From: Wallemia ichthyophaga EXF-994
Lineage: Eukaryota; Basidiomycota; Wallemiomycetes; Wallemiales; Wallemiaceae
DNA: 64,000 nt
Reading direction: 5' to 3'
Assembly: GCF_000400465.1 (NCBI RefSeq)
Contig: NW_008806279.1
Span: 248,001 to 312,000, forward strand
The translations under genes and the position numbers were made by a program. The notes under the pieces were generated by a model that saw only the letters and a program-made list of their open reading frames with translations, was not told the DNA's origin and did not search any database. Positions 18,466 through 28,670 of the stretch are shown one piece after another (the stretch's first letter is position 1; each line of letters starts with the position of its first letter).

Positions 18466-20050
18466 CTGGAAATGACGTTCTCTTTCTAGCAAATCACTTG
18501 CGCAATAGAAGACGACCATCCGCAGACCATCTCCATCTTTACCAGGAAAAGAGTAAAGCGAGTTAACAAAGCATCAGATTGGAATGCTATGTTTCCTAAA
18601 AACTTTGTGCAATACACATTTATGCAGAATACGCGTTGAGAAAACAATGACTGCTTGGCAAGATGTGTTTACAAGAAGCCCCCTCGGAAATTGCGGATGC
18701 ATCTATTTGTTTTTTAACCTGTTTCTACATTTTCCATTTCGCACCATACGCCGTCCTCGTCATCCATTGTTCGCAATGTCCCAAACCATCGAGTATAATT
18801 CTATAGACTCTTAACAAAAAAGCCCAATGTATTTGCCAGTCTTATTCACGCCAAATCCATCTTCTTCCCTGATCTGGAACCAAGGAATGGCATGTTTGAA
18901 TCCAAGCTGAGTGTTAGTGGTGCGAATATGGCCAATTCTGATAACTATCTGTAACAATGAATATTTGAGAGTTATATAGCTGTGTACGATATATGAGGCG
19001 TTGTGCAGAGCCCTAATCACCCTCAAGAAGCTCTGATACCTAGTAAAGTCATCTCATAAGCCAATTAATGTCCCAAAAATGGAAGTCTGCATTTAAATGC
19101 TTCTGAGAGTCTAAAGCATCCTCAATCACTCCTCTACCCCCATCATTTGAAATCTTGAAATGCACACTGTTCAGAAGCCAAACTCCCAATTTCAGAGTTG
19201 GCCTGACCCCCACTTTTCTTTACATGAATTGCATCTAATTGGTATGCTACGATCGCATGTATAGTACTTTTTTCCTTGGAGCTAGCATTAAGTCCTGTGG
19301 ACGCTACTTTTCAGAAAACATAAATCGCGTCTAAAAGGATGAATCCGTGAAATATTGGGAGCTGGTCTTTATCGGCTAGCCATACTTGTTTTTATCAGTG
19401 ATGCATGTACAATACTCCATATCTACCCTTAAGCGTGCTCCAGAGCCATTTCAGATTAAAACTTCCAAACAGCCTACAGGGCGCCATTGGTACCTCAGAG
19501 ATAAAATTCTGGCTTAATCTTAAAAAGATCATTCAGAAGTATATTTAAAGCCTTTTTAATTGGATATTAACAATACTCGTAAATCAGCCATCTGAGATGA
19601 AATAGGTATTAGTCGGGAAATCCAACTCGGTGGGAATTGAGCAGAGGACTGATATGCAGACGTATTTGTAATTATGAAGATACTATGGAAATTATGGTGT
19701 TGCTGAATCTTTCAAATTGTCAGTACACAGTATCCCTGTATCCGTCTTCTCACTTGCTTGGTTTTTCAGGGTACTTCGAGCAGATATTATTAATAGAATA
19801 ACCGATTAATGTTTCAAGTGTTCAATAGTTTCAAAAAAAAGTAGCTAACGTACCCTTTAAAGTCATTAACACATCTTGAAGTCATCACAGTGACATAGAG
19901 CCGAGTCGTAAATTTGGTGGTGCGGTGCAACCATAATATTGAGCATCACAATAAAATATATAAAGTATTACGAGAAAAGTTATCAAAAAGGTAAACATTC
20001 AATGAAAAAGTACAAATTATCCGAGTGATATCATCGACTCTGTGCGCACC
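18466..20050. other. Second gene-poor AT-rich segment
   Basis: About 1.6 kb between RlpA-like gene 2 and the hydrophobin. The only coding-like signal is on the minus strand at 18811-19220 (listed separately). The remainder, 19230-20050, is AT-rich with frequent stops in all frames and nothing I can identify. Confidence 0.45.
18811..19220 (-). pseudogene. Frameshifted coding-like remnant
   Basis: Two adjacent minus-strand open stretches in different frames look like one broken protein. The upstream piece (19220-19049) includes LNSVHFKISNDGGRGVIEDA and ADFHFWDINWLMR, then TGA. In another frame the downstream piece (about 19050-18811) includes DDFTRYQSFLRVIRALHNAS and HAIPWFQIREEDGFGVNKTG, ending at TAA. 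The change of frame at about 19050 without a good intron suggests a frameshift. I cannot name the family. Confidence 0.35.
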
Positions 20051-20418
20051 TTAAACAAGTGGAATTGGAGAGCAGTTGATGTTGATGAGACCGTTTTGGG
20101 TGGTACCTTCACAACAGCTGGTGGTAGTCTTACACATATCTTGAATGGCAACACTGAGGACAGGTACTTGGCTACATTGGAGACCAACTTGACCAAGAAG
20201 TTCTGGGATATCTATGAGAGAGGCAGTTCCTTCGTCGAGATCCTTGACGTCCTTGATTTCGTTACTGACGTTTGTGTTAGGTACGAACTCCTGAGCGAAA
20301 AAGATCAATATACTCACCAGCACTTGACGTTTTCGACGGCACAGTCACCGACCTTCTCAGTAGCGAAGACGGCACCAGCGAGGGAAGCAATGAGAGCGAT
20401 TGAGGTAGCACGAGTCAT
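20051..20418 (-). CDS. Class I hydrophobin
   Basis: Secreted amphipathic surface protein that self-assembles at interfaces. Exons 20418-20318 and 20264-20051 (53-nt intron, TG|T) give 104 residues. The signal peptide is MTRATSIALIASLAGAVFA. The eight cysteines follow the hydrophobin order: GDC-x6-CC-x29-C-x13-C-x5-CC-x12-C (VKCC, GLQC, DMC, SCC, NINCSPIP). The 29-residue first loop fits class I. That loop is acidic (several Asp/Glu, few Lys), as reported for hydrophobins of the halophilic genus Wallemia. The plus-strand open frame over the same region is a shadow. Confidence 0.93.
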
Positions 20419-20849
20419 GTTGATGGAAGATGTAGTTGTTGATGAAAAGAGGAGATCATACTGGTGCGTTTCTTATTTCGCAGCTACGGCGATATTTGCG
20501 AACATGAATTGCTTGTTCATTTCCATTTAAGGCGCTGAATGCAATTGAAACAACTAATTTGCGTTCAATTGAGTCACGCATTTGGTATTTTAATAAAGGA
20601 ATTAATTCTGGGCTTTGAGCCTTAATTAAATGCTACATTAAAAAGCATCCACTGAACGTAGCAAAAAAAGCCCTAATGAATGTATACCTACGCTGTCGGC
20701 AGCGTGTTGAGAACTGGAAGGACGGATATAAAAATTATATTCACATGTTATGTTACAGTCTAGTCAAAGAGTGTGGAAAAATAGACAAAATTTGGCGTGT
20801 ACCGGGTAAATATTTGATACGGTGCTCTTTCGAAGTGAGTGAGTGAGTG
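20419..20849. other. Divergent promoter region hydrophobin / COQ2
   Basis: AT-rich spacer with TTAATTAA-like strings near 20620. It serves the minus-strand hydrophobin and plus-strand COQ2. A short GTGA repeat (20834-20850) directly precedes the COQ2 ATG. No gene was seen. Confidence 0.4.
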
Positions 20850-21984
20850 ATGATAAGATTCGCGGGGTTAGCAAGGCCGCACAAAAGCTGCCATACGAGC
20901 TTGTTGCTGAAACTGCGCGTAAAGTCGCGTCTTAGTTCTACGACACCAGCCAACGCGGCACAGCCCAAAGAGTCTGTCATCCTCCGCAATCTTCCTACCA
21001 AATGGAGACCATATTTCCTCTTATCCAGAGCAGACAAGCCAATCGGAAGCTTCCTGCTATTCTGGCCATGTGGTGAGCCTTCCCCTAAGTCACTGCGTTT
21101 TCCATCTCAACTATTGCAGCATGGTCTATCACTCTTGCCTCGAGTGCAACGCAAACGACTCCGACAGAGATGCTCAAATACATCGCACTGTTTGGCACTG
21201 GCTCTCTTATTATGAGAGGCGCTGGATGCGTGATCAACGATCTCTGGGATCGTAAACTAGACGCAGCAGTCGAGCGCACAAAGACAAGACCTTTAGCTGC
21301 AGGTGATTTGACTCCCACTCAGGCAGTGGGATTCTTGGGATTGCAGTTATCAGCCGGTCTGGGTATTCTTACTCAACTGAACGTGTACAGGTGGGTGCAA
21401 GACTGACTCTCACATATCTCTAAATAGATGATAGCATTCTGCTCGGTGCATCATCGCTCTCTCTTGTCTCTATCTACCCCTTCATGAAGCGTATCACATA
21501 CTGGCCGCAAGCCGTGCTCGGATTGGCATTTAACTGGGGTGCTCTACTAGGTTACTCAGCTATCGCGGGATCATGCGCCTGGCAGACTGTACTGCCACTC
21601 TACACTGGTGCATTCTGTTGGACAATCGTCTATGACACCATCTACGCACATCAAGACAAAACGGACGACGTATACGCAGGTATAAAGTCAACGGCGCTTC
21701 TCTTTGGCGAGCAGACTAAACCTGCTCTCACACTCTTCTCGGGTGGTTTCGTCGGTCTCATGTCTGTCGCTGGTTATGCCGCTGATGCTACCCTTCCCTT
21801 CTATCTTCTGGCGCCTGGCGGTGCAGCTGTCCACTTAGCATGGCAACTCAGAACAGTCAATCTTGATAACCCCACCGACTGCTGGGCAAAGTTTGTCAGT
21901 AATTCTAAACTGGGTGGTTTCATTTGGCTAGGTACGCTCGCCGACTACCTTCATAGAATGGGTTTCTTCGCTGTTTTCTTTTAG
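20850..21984 (+). CDS. COQ2: 4-hydroxybenzoate polyprenyltransferase (ubiquinone synthesis)
   Basis: Attaches the polyprenyl tail to 4-hydroxybenzoate in the inner mitochondrial membrane. Exons 20850-21072, 21120-21390 and 21435-21984 (introns 47 and 44 nt) give 347 residues. The N-terminus is basic with an LSSTTPA stretch (presequence). Then come [18 protein letters not shown], the first Asp-rich motif [32 protein letters not shown] rebuilt over the second intron, [20 protein letters not shown], and the second Asp motif [12 protein letters not shown]. Multiple hydrophobic helices fit UbiA. The ATG at 20850 is used; the frame opens with GTG just before it. The acceptor of intron 2 is ATGATAG, since the nearer AG gives a stop. 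Confidence 0.94.
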
Positions 21985-22074
21985 ATATATATACATTGTC
22001 ATATCAATAGTTGTACTTCAGCTCCTCTAAGGAACATGATTTCATAAGTTAACTTTATACATTACTTTTTCCTT

Positions 22075-25000
22075 TTAGAGCACGCTGTAGCGACCCATTG
22101 TTTGGTTTTTGCCGTCGAACTCAAGGGCTGCTTGTGTAGCTTCAATAAGTATCGACTTAATTGAACGTACTGCCTTTTCGACCTGTACTTCTGGGTAAGC
22201 CATAGGACGCACTGCAACACAATACTTACCCTCTCCGGTTCGTTCGACTCAACTAGCAAGTGCAGCTTCGGATGCTCGCTCAGTGCTGGTTCTTTACCAG
22301 CTTCGTAATAGATACCCTTGTTAGTGATCGAGCATCCAGTTGTCTCATTGAGATAGACAATAGTTTCCTTGTTGGTGATCTTCCATCTTGCACGCTGATG
22401 ATAGTCATTGATTGGTACGATCGCATGATAATCGGTAGCATCAGGATCTTTGTTCTTAATCGGACCGTTAGGTGGCGGCGCAGCAGCTGCGCCACGTTGC
22501 ATACTAATCTTAGCCGCAACAGCAGCAGCTTTCGCGACTGCGGAGTTAGCGTTTTCTGGTTTAATGTCGCTAGTGTCGGGTGTAGATGCAGATGCAGCAC
22601 CAGTATTGAGTGGCTTATAATCAGCAGGTGCTGGACCCTTCTGGATTTTGATCTCACCAAACATATCTTCTGTCTCTTTGGATACTTTCTCATTTGTAGC
22701 TGCGTTCGTATTGCCATCCTTTTTAACTTCCTCCTCTTCGCCGTAGGCACTTCTCTGCGCTTTTTCGAGGTCTTGACGCTCCTTCTCGAATCTGTCAAGA
22801 CCCTTACCACCAAATCCTGAGCCGGCTACTGTCGCTTTGCCCTCCTTCACCTTCATCAGGAATGCTTCGGACATGGCTTTCAGCTCGGAGGGTACATTTG
22901 CACCCGATGCTGTGAGAGCTTTCTCAATATCAACGGAATATTTCTCTTGTTCTGGTGTAATAAAGGTGATGCACGTGCCTTTGTTTCCTGCTCTACCAGT
23001 TCGACCAGCTCTGTGAACATAATCCTCTAGATGATTCGGTGTGTCGTAGTTTAATACTAATTTCAGCAACTTTACGTCTAATCCTCTCGCTGCGACCGAA
23101 GTGGCTATCACTATTGGTATAACTCCATTTTTGAAGTCTGTGATGGCCTGATCTCTATCCACCTGATCTTTTCCACCGTGTAAACTCATCGCTACGTATC
23201 CTTTCATACGTAAATTGAATAGCAAGTTGTCAGCTGCTTCCTGTCTATCGACGAAGATGAGTGTTCTAGCATCATCATCTTCATTGTATGTCTGTCCAAG
23301 TACTTCTAGCAGTCTGTTGAACTTGGAAGACTCTTCTCTAACTTCAACCTGCTGGTCAATTTCAGGCGCGACAACAGATCTACCACCAACAGTAATCTCT
23401 AGTGGCCTTTGCAGAATTTTTCTAGCTAGTGACTCCATCTGTTTCGGGAAAGTAGCTGAAAATAGGACTGTCTGTCTGTCTGGTCGGACATTATTGATAA
23501 TCTTCATTACCTGTGGCTCGAAACCCATATCAAACATTCTGTCAGCTTCGTCGAGTACCAAATACGTAGTTCTGCGCAAATTGGTAACTCTGCCAGAGTT
23601 TGCAGTCAACAGATCAATCATACGACCAGGAGTACAGACAACGATCTCTGCACCTTTCTTCATCTCTGCTATTTGTTCACTGATTGGTGAACCACCATAT
23701 GCTGCAATTGCCCTCAAACCCAATGCTTTGAGGAACGGCTTACATTCACGATGGATCTGTACGGCGAGTTCTCTGGTTGGCGTCATTATCACACCTATTG
23801 GACCCTCCAGATTCTCAATTGGACGCTGATCTTTTATGTGACGGAAAAGTGGCAGCAAGAAGGCTATTGTTTTACCAGAACCGGTCTTGGCAACACCAAT
23901 GACATCCCTACCACTCATGATAGCCGGCAAAGCTTGAGATTGTATGGATGACGGCTGCTCATACTGAAGGAACTTGATCACCTCGAGACAGGATGAAGGC
24001 AAACCGAGTAACGACCATTTGGTCACTGGCTTTGGACACTCAACACCACGAATTTTAATACCGTCGAGAATTAAACGCTGATTGTCAGCCTCTTCTTCTG
24101 ACATATTTTGCACTTCAGATGGTGGATTGTAGAATTGCTTCCTAAATGGCTCGTATTGAACTTTGTCATGATCAGTGACGGCGATCTCTTTCCGTTTGAC
24201 TCTGCTAGCCGCTAAAGCTAGAATATCTTCAGCTGACATTTTGGAAACATCCTCCTCCTTCTTCTCCTCTTCCTCTTCATCGTCTGCGTCGTCAAAACGA
24301 GCAGCTGTAGTTGAAGAGTTTGAAACATCACCCATACGCTTCTTGTCAGACTCGTTGACGCGGCTAACCTCACTTTTAACACCGCTCATGAAAGCATCGA
24401 GTGGGTCTTCATCTTCCTCCTCTTGAGCAGCTTCGTCAACGTCCATCTTGTCACCTTTATCAGCTTGATCCTCAGTTGACTCTAAATCGCCGCCGATATT
24501 TTCAGTTGGTGCTGAGGATTGTACTGGTGGTAAAGTGTGCATAGCTAAGCCGCTTGACTCTTCGTCATCGTCCATAGTCGCAGCTTTTGTGGTGATGTTG
24601 CGATTTGTGAAGCCTTTCAATCCTAAAGAGATGGGTTTTTGTGATGAAGCCTGTTGAGATGGATTGTTCGGAGGAATGGGAGATGCAGTGGCTGATGGGC
24701 CTGGAGACTGACTTGCGCCATCTTTAGCCTTTGCAGCTTTACGAGCAGCCAAGAAGGCTTCCATGCGCTTCTTTCTGTCTTCTGTCTTTTCTTTAGGTTG
24801 TGAGGCAGCCTCTGCAGGCTTATCCGGGAGTCTATCGCTTCTGTCACGTCTATCGGAGCGTGGGGGTGACCTGGAAGAATGATGAATGGGAAAGATAAGC
24901 TGGGCTGTTAATCAGCTCACCTTGACCTCATCCTGTGCCTATCTCTGTTGCGTCTATCTCTATCTCTATCTCTCTCCCTTTCTCTCTCGCGCTCACGTCT

Positions 25001-25096
25001 GTCACGTTCACGCCCAGATCTGTGGTAGTCTGGCTCGCCATCTCTATCGCGGCGGTATCTTTTATTTGATTCAGGCGATGAAGTACGAGCTGGCAT
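22075..25096 (-). CDS. PRP5: Prp5-type DEAD-box ATPase (pre-spliceosome assembly)
   Basis: ATP-dependent helicase-like protein that proofreads U2 snRNP binding to the branch site. Exons 25096-24921, 24870-22230 and 22182-22075 (introns 50 and 47 nt) give 974 residues. The N-terminus has an RE/RD-rich stretch. An acidic linker carries [10 protein letters not shown] near residue 215, the Prp5 DPLD motif. The helicase core has the Q motif (PSSIQ), AKTGSGKT near 386-393, [37 protein letters not shown] and [10 protein letters not shown]. The C-terminal KH-like region is completed only by splicing at 22229-22183, giving [20 protein letters not shown] and ending GRYSVL. Unspliced, the frame runs on to 22062 with an unrelated tail. 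A frame extending upstream to 25201 lacks an ATG. Confidence 0.95.
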
Positions 25097-25954
25097 CGAT
25101 TTACCTGTTTGAGCAGATGACGGTAGTTGGTCAAGAAGCGAATACACATTAAATTCCAGCGACTTGTAATGCTGTGAATGCTTATTGGGATTATTATTCA
25201 ATTCAGGCTTACTGAGGTTGATTACACGTTGCGCATCTCTTAGCGTCTTACCATCATGTGGATTTTAAGTGTAATATGGCTTGGAGATATATGTAGCTAG
25301 ATTTAGTGGTTTATCGGATAGCAGTCACGTAATCAGTTCTTTATTCTGTGAAGAAACCACCTCAGAAGACCAAATGAAACCAGGCCATTACATGATTTTT
25401 TTAGTTGATTGATATTTTATAATCTCCCACATACATCTTATATCTCCCCCAAAAGCCCCCACTTGAAAATCTTTGCACCTGCTTTTCACATTGATTTTCA
25501 CTATGTTAATATTACGCCTGCAAAAATTTTGAAAGTATGTTTATACGCGTCTGTAGAGTATTGGTTATGTGGCGAGAGTACTTCTCATGTATTTCTTAGT
25601 GCGTGTGTGACATATAGCCCGAAATACATCTAGAGAAAGACTTCCTAGCGACGCGAAAAGAGCTTTAAGTGAGCTTCAAAGTCTTTGGATATAAGCGTGC
25701 TTCTATTGGCACCAATTAAAAGACCTCGTGACCTCCCCTTTATCCCACCACAACCTGCTGGATGGCGTTATTAAAATTTAACTAAACAAATTTTGCAAAA
25801 TATTTTCTTAAAAATACAAATCATTTAGATTCTTAACCCCTGTACCACACCTCAATCCGCCATCGCTCGATTTTACAATTTTCATGAAATCTCGCGGCTG
25901 CAAAAAAATTCATCTCTCTCAACTCAACTATCAAAGAAAGAGCGCCGGTGCGAA
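25097..25954. other. Divergent intergenic region PRP5 / zinc-finger gene
   Basis: About 860 bp of AT-rich DNA. Open frames are short (a 74-codon plus-strand frame at 25409 and a 65-codon minus-strand frame at 25833) and lack supporting features. It probably holds both promoters and leaders. Confidence 0.4.
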
Positions 25955-27452
25955 ATGGACGATCAGCTGCAATATTTTGAACAGTTAAATAGCTTTCAAG
26001 TCGCGAATCCACGCTGCCATTCGTGCTCAAAGGCTTTCGTCAATGAAGGCGATCTTCGAGCGCATCTGCGAGAGGAATGTACAGAGACTATGCCAATTGC
26101 AGAGATTGATTATTTGAGAAGTTGGTCGCTGTTTTAGTCAAGTTTTTTACTCATTACGTATCTTAGGCGCGAGCAACGACATCGCCGTATCTCAGAACCT
26201 TTGGTATGGTGACCAAAATTCAAATGCCAATGAAAGACAGCAAAATACTTTTTCTGTTCACGCTGAACCCTCCCATCACCTTCTCAACGATGTCCACGAT
26301 ATTAAAGAGAACGGCAGTGAAGAAGACGCTGCTTATGATGAAGACGGCGTAGGCGACGATTCCATGTCCGCTCTTCCACCAGCCATGAGGCCTACCGTTG
26401 CTCCTATTTTCCAAGACCAGACTCTGGGATTCAGGATGATTGAGTCTCCAGACACTCAGATCAAGGGCGAGAACATGATGGCTAGGAGATCAAATTTCCC
26501 TGCTTACGATGAGTCTAAGTACAATACCGCTGAGGAGGCAATGGCCCATGCACTCTCCCAGGTTCCAGACCAGGCTGATCCCCGTCCTTTCAAATGTCCA
26601 AACCCAGAGTGCTCAAAGACTTGGAAAAATAGGAATGGCTTGAAGTACCATATCAATCACGGCAACTGCAACGGTGTACTCAAAACTCTCAGTCGCGACG
26701 AAGCTGCTGTTTCAGAACGTCCATATGCTTGTCCAGTCCCTGGTTGCAACAAGCGCTGGAAGAACGCCAACGGCTTCAGATACCACATGGATCACTCAGG
26801 CGCACACGGAAGATCAGCTAGGAGGTTGCATGAGGCGTCAGGCGGTTTTGCTGGCAAGTCCAATTTGCAATCAGTCTCAACGCCACAACCAAAGCAACCA
26901 AAGGGTACGCGTCGCTCTTCTAGACGCTCCTCCAGGCGTATTCAATATGATGAAGATGAAGAGGCTGCCGACGACGACGATGTGGAAGAAGAAGATGATT
27001 ATGGTGACGAAGAAGATGACGATGATGATGATGACGATGTTGAAGAAGAGGACGATGCGTATGGGTATCCGGATGATAATGTTCCATTCAATGTACCCGA
27101 GCCATCGACATCTGCCTTGCCACATCCCAACCAAGATCAAATACATTTCCCTCCCTCAATGCAGCATCATGGAAGTGAGATTAGCAATGCAAAATCATTC
27201 CCTACCATTGATAGGGGATACGCTAATGACAATGGAGATGGCAAATCATTCGAAGTAAACCCAGTGAATCCGTTGCCGTCATTCGAGCCAACACCTGATC
27301 ATGGCCCAGTGAATCAATTGCCATCATTTGAACAAACGTCTCATCAAGGTTCAGTGATACATGACCAGTCGCAACTTGACTCGCTGGATTTCTCAGCTGT
27401 TGACGAAGCCAGCATAATGAACTCAAAGCAACCCGAAGAATCAGTAAATTAA
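25955..27452 (+). CDS. Sfp1-like C2H2 zinc-finger protein
   Basis: Exons 25955-26120 and 26167-27452 (46-nt intron) give 483 residues. Near the start is a C2H2-like unit CHSCSKAFVNEGDLRAHL. The main region (about residues 140-215) has two long C2H2 fingers of the Sfp1 type: FKCPNPECSKTWKNRNGLKY followed by HINHG, and YACPVPGCNKRWKNANGFRY followed by HMDHSG. The W/Y-KN-NGxxYH signature is characteristic of fungal Sfp1, the regulator of ribosomal-protein and ribosome-biogenesis genes. A basic RRSSRRSSRR stretch, likely nuclear localisation, leads to a very acidic tract (Asp/Glu runs), then a Pro/Ser-rich tail with the imperfect repeat NPLPSFEPT / NQLPSFEQT. The orthology call is by finger type only. 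Confidence 0.82.
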
Positions 27453-27537
27453 ATGAGCGCAACTTGCATTAAAAGGTCCTCAAACTTCTTTCCTAAATAC
27501 TTGTATTACAAATGTATTTTTGTTGTATGACAATCGC

Positions 27538-28355
27538 CTAGTTTATCCTAGAATATTCTATTATGTCTATAGTAGCTTTGCTGAGTATTTCGTCTACGTC
27601 TAGCTTGGTAGAGTCGTAGATGTGGATGTCTCGCACGTATGGCGTTGGAACACCAGCTTCTGGATCGCCATTAACAAAGACATCTTTGTGAGCTTTGATG
27701 CTGGTATTTCTGGTGAGGCGGTGTGTTTTACGATTTCGCATCACTTACTACGCTGGCCAGACAATATCGTCGAAATAAAAAGGCGGATCTATCCACACAT
27801 CGCCTTCTTTAGCCAGTTAGCTCGTTGAATGCGGACGCAGAGCAACGCACCAGCTGTAGCATAGCCCTCTCTAAGCGATCTGCGGTGCTTGAGGGTGCCT
27901 TTATCTGCGTTGAGAAATATCCGCACATCCAACAAATCGAGTACCGTTTTGTTATAGAAGCAGAGGAATCCATCTAAGAGTGCGTAGACGACATCATCGG
28001 ACATCTCCTTGGCTTTCTTCTGCAGTGCTATCTCTTTAGCGTTGAGCTCGTTGCTTACTAGATTAGTCTGCGAAGGCGGGTGCAAGTGATCGTGCGATTT
28101 GTGGGAAGTTGGCAGCATTCCCTGTGCTTTGACATGCTGCAACACCTCAATCAATCTATCCCATTCAATTGAACTATCTGGATCATCCCAGTTCTGCACA
28201 TTGTGCGTGGGATCTACGGGAATTTGCTCATTTGGTGGTGCGAAATCGTCCTGATGGATTATGAACGACTGGGGAAGCACGTTGAGCAGCTTCTTAGATA
28301 GCGTCGTCTTCCCCGATGAAGAGCTACCGCCTACGCCGACTAGAATTATTTTCAT
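27538..28355 (-). CDS. NRK1: Nicotinamide riboside kinase
   Basis: Phosphorylates nicotinamide riboside to NMN in NAD salvage. Exons 28355-27851, 27806-27749 and 27700-27538 (introns 44 and 48 nt) give 241 residues. The P-loop is GVGGSSSSGKTTLSKKL near residue 8. HQDDFAPPNEQIP carries the catalytic Asp region. NWDDPDSSIEWDRL, the LDGFLCFYN strand, the lid RRSLREGY and WIDPPFYFDDIVWPAY (across two introns) all match NRK. The second acceptor is placed at ATACCAG because the earlier AG would create a stop. Confidence 0.92.
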
Positions 28356-28670
28356 GGTGGTGATGGAAGTTGATATGATAACGAATCCACAATCGCGGTG
28401 GGATTATCACGTGGCTCATTTGTGTACCCTTCCATATTTACGCACTCTAATCTGTGACTTATTTAACCATAATGTCAAGGTGCGCTGCTTTGTTTCTGCT
28501 CACAGATCTGCAGCGATGCCAAGTCAATTGAGATTTTGCTGTGAATTAGTGTAAAAATACAAAGTGTATATTCCTGCCATGCTATTTACCTTGTTAATGC
28601 GCTTTTTGTTTGTGTTTTCGGGTACTTCCAAGCATGTGTTTCTCTTCAGCTGTATCAGCTATCATAAGAA
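28356..28670. other. Divergent promoter region NRK1 / GMC oxidoreductase
   Basis: About 315 bp with no supported coding feature. It serves both flanking genes. Confidence 0.4.

Noticed and set aside
20042-20530. 162-codon plus-strand frame over the hydrophobin
   Set aside because: The minus strand has the eight-cysteine hydrophobin pattern, signal peptide and a proper intron; the plus frame is its shadow.
24928-25201. Upstream extension of PRP5 to 25201
   Set aside because: The extra 35 codons begin at TTG with no ATG. The ATG at 25096 gives a normal RE/RD-rich Prp5 start.
26877-27146. Antisense frame rich in Ile/Val/Phe opposite the zinc-finger gene
   Set aside because: It is the complement of the Asp/Glu-coding tract (GAT/GAA repeats), which necessarily reads as hydrophobic codons on the other strand.
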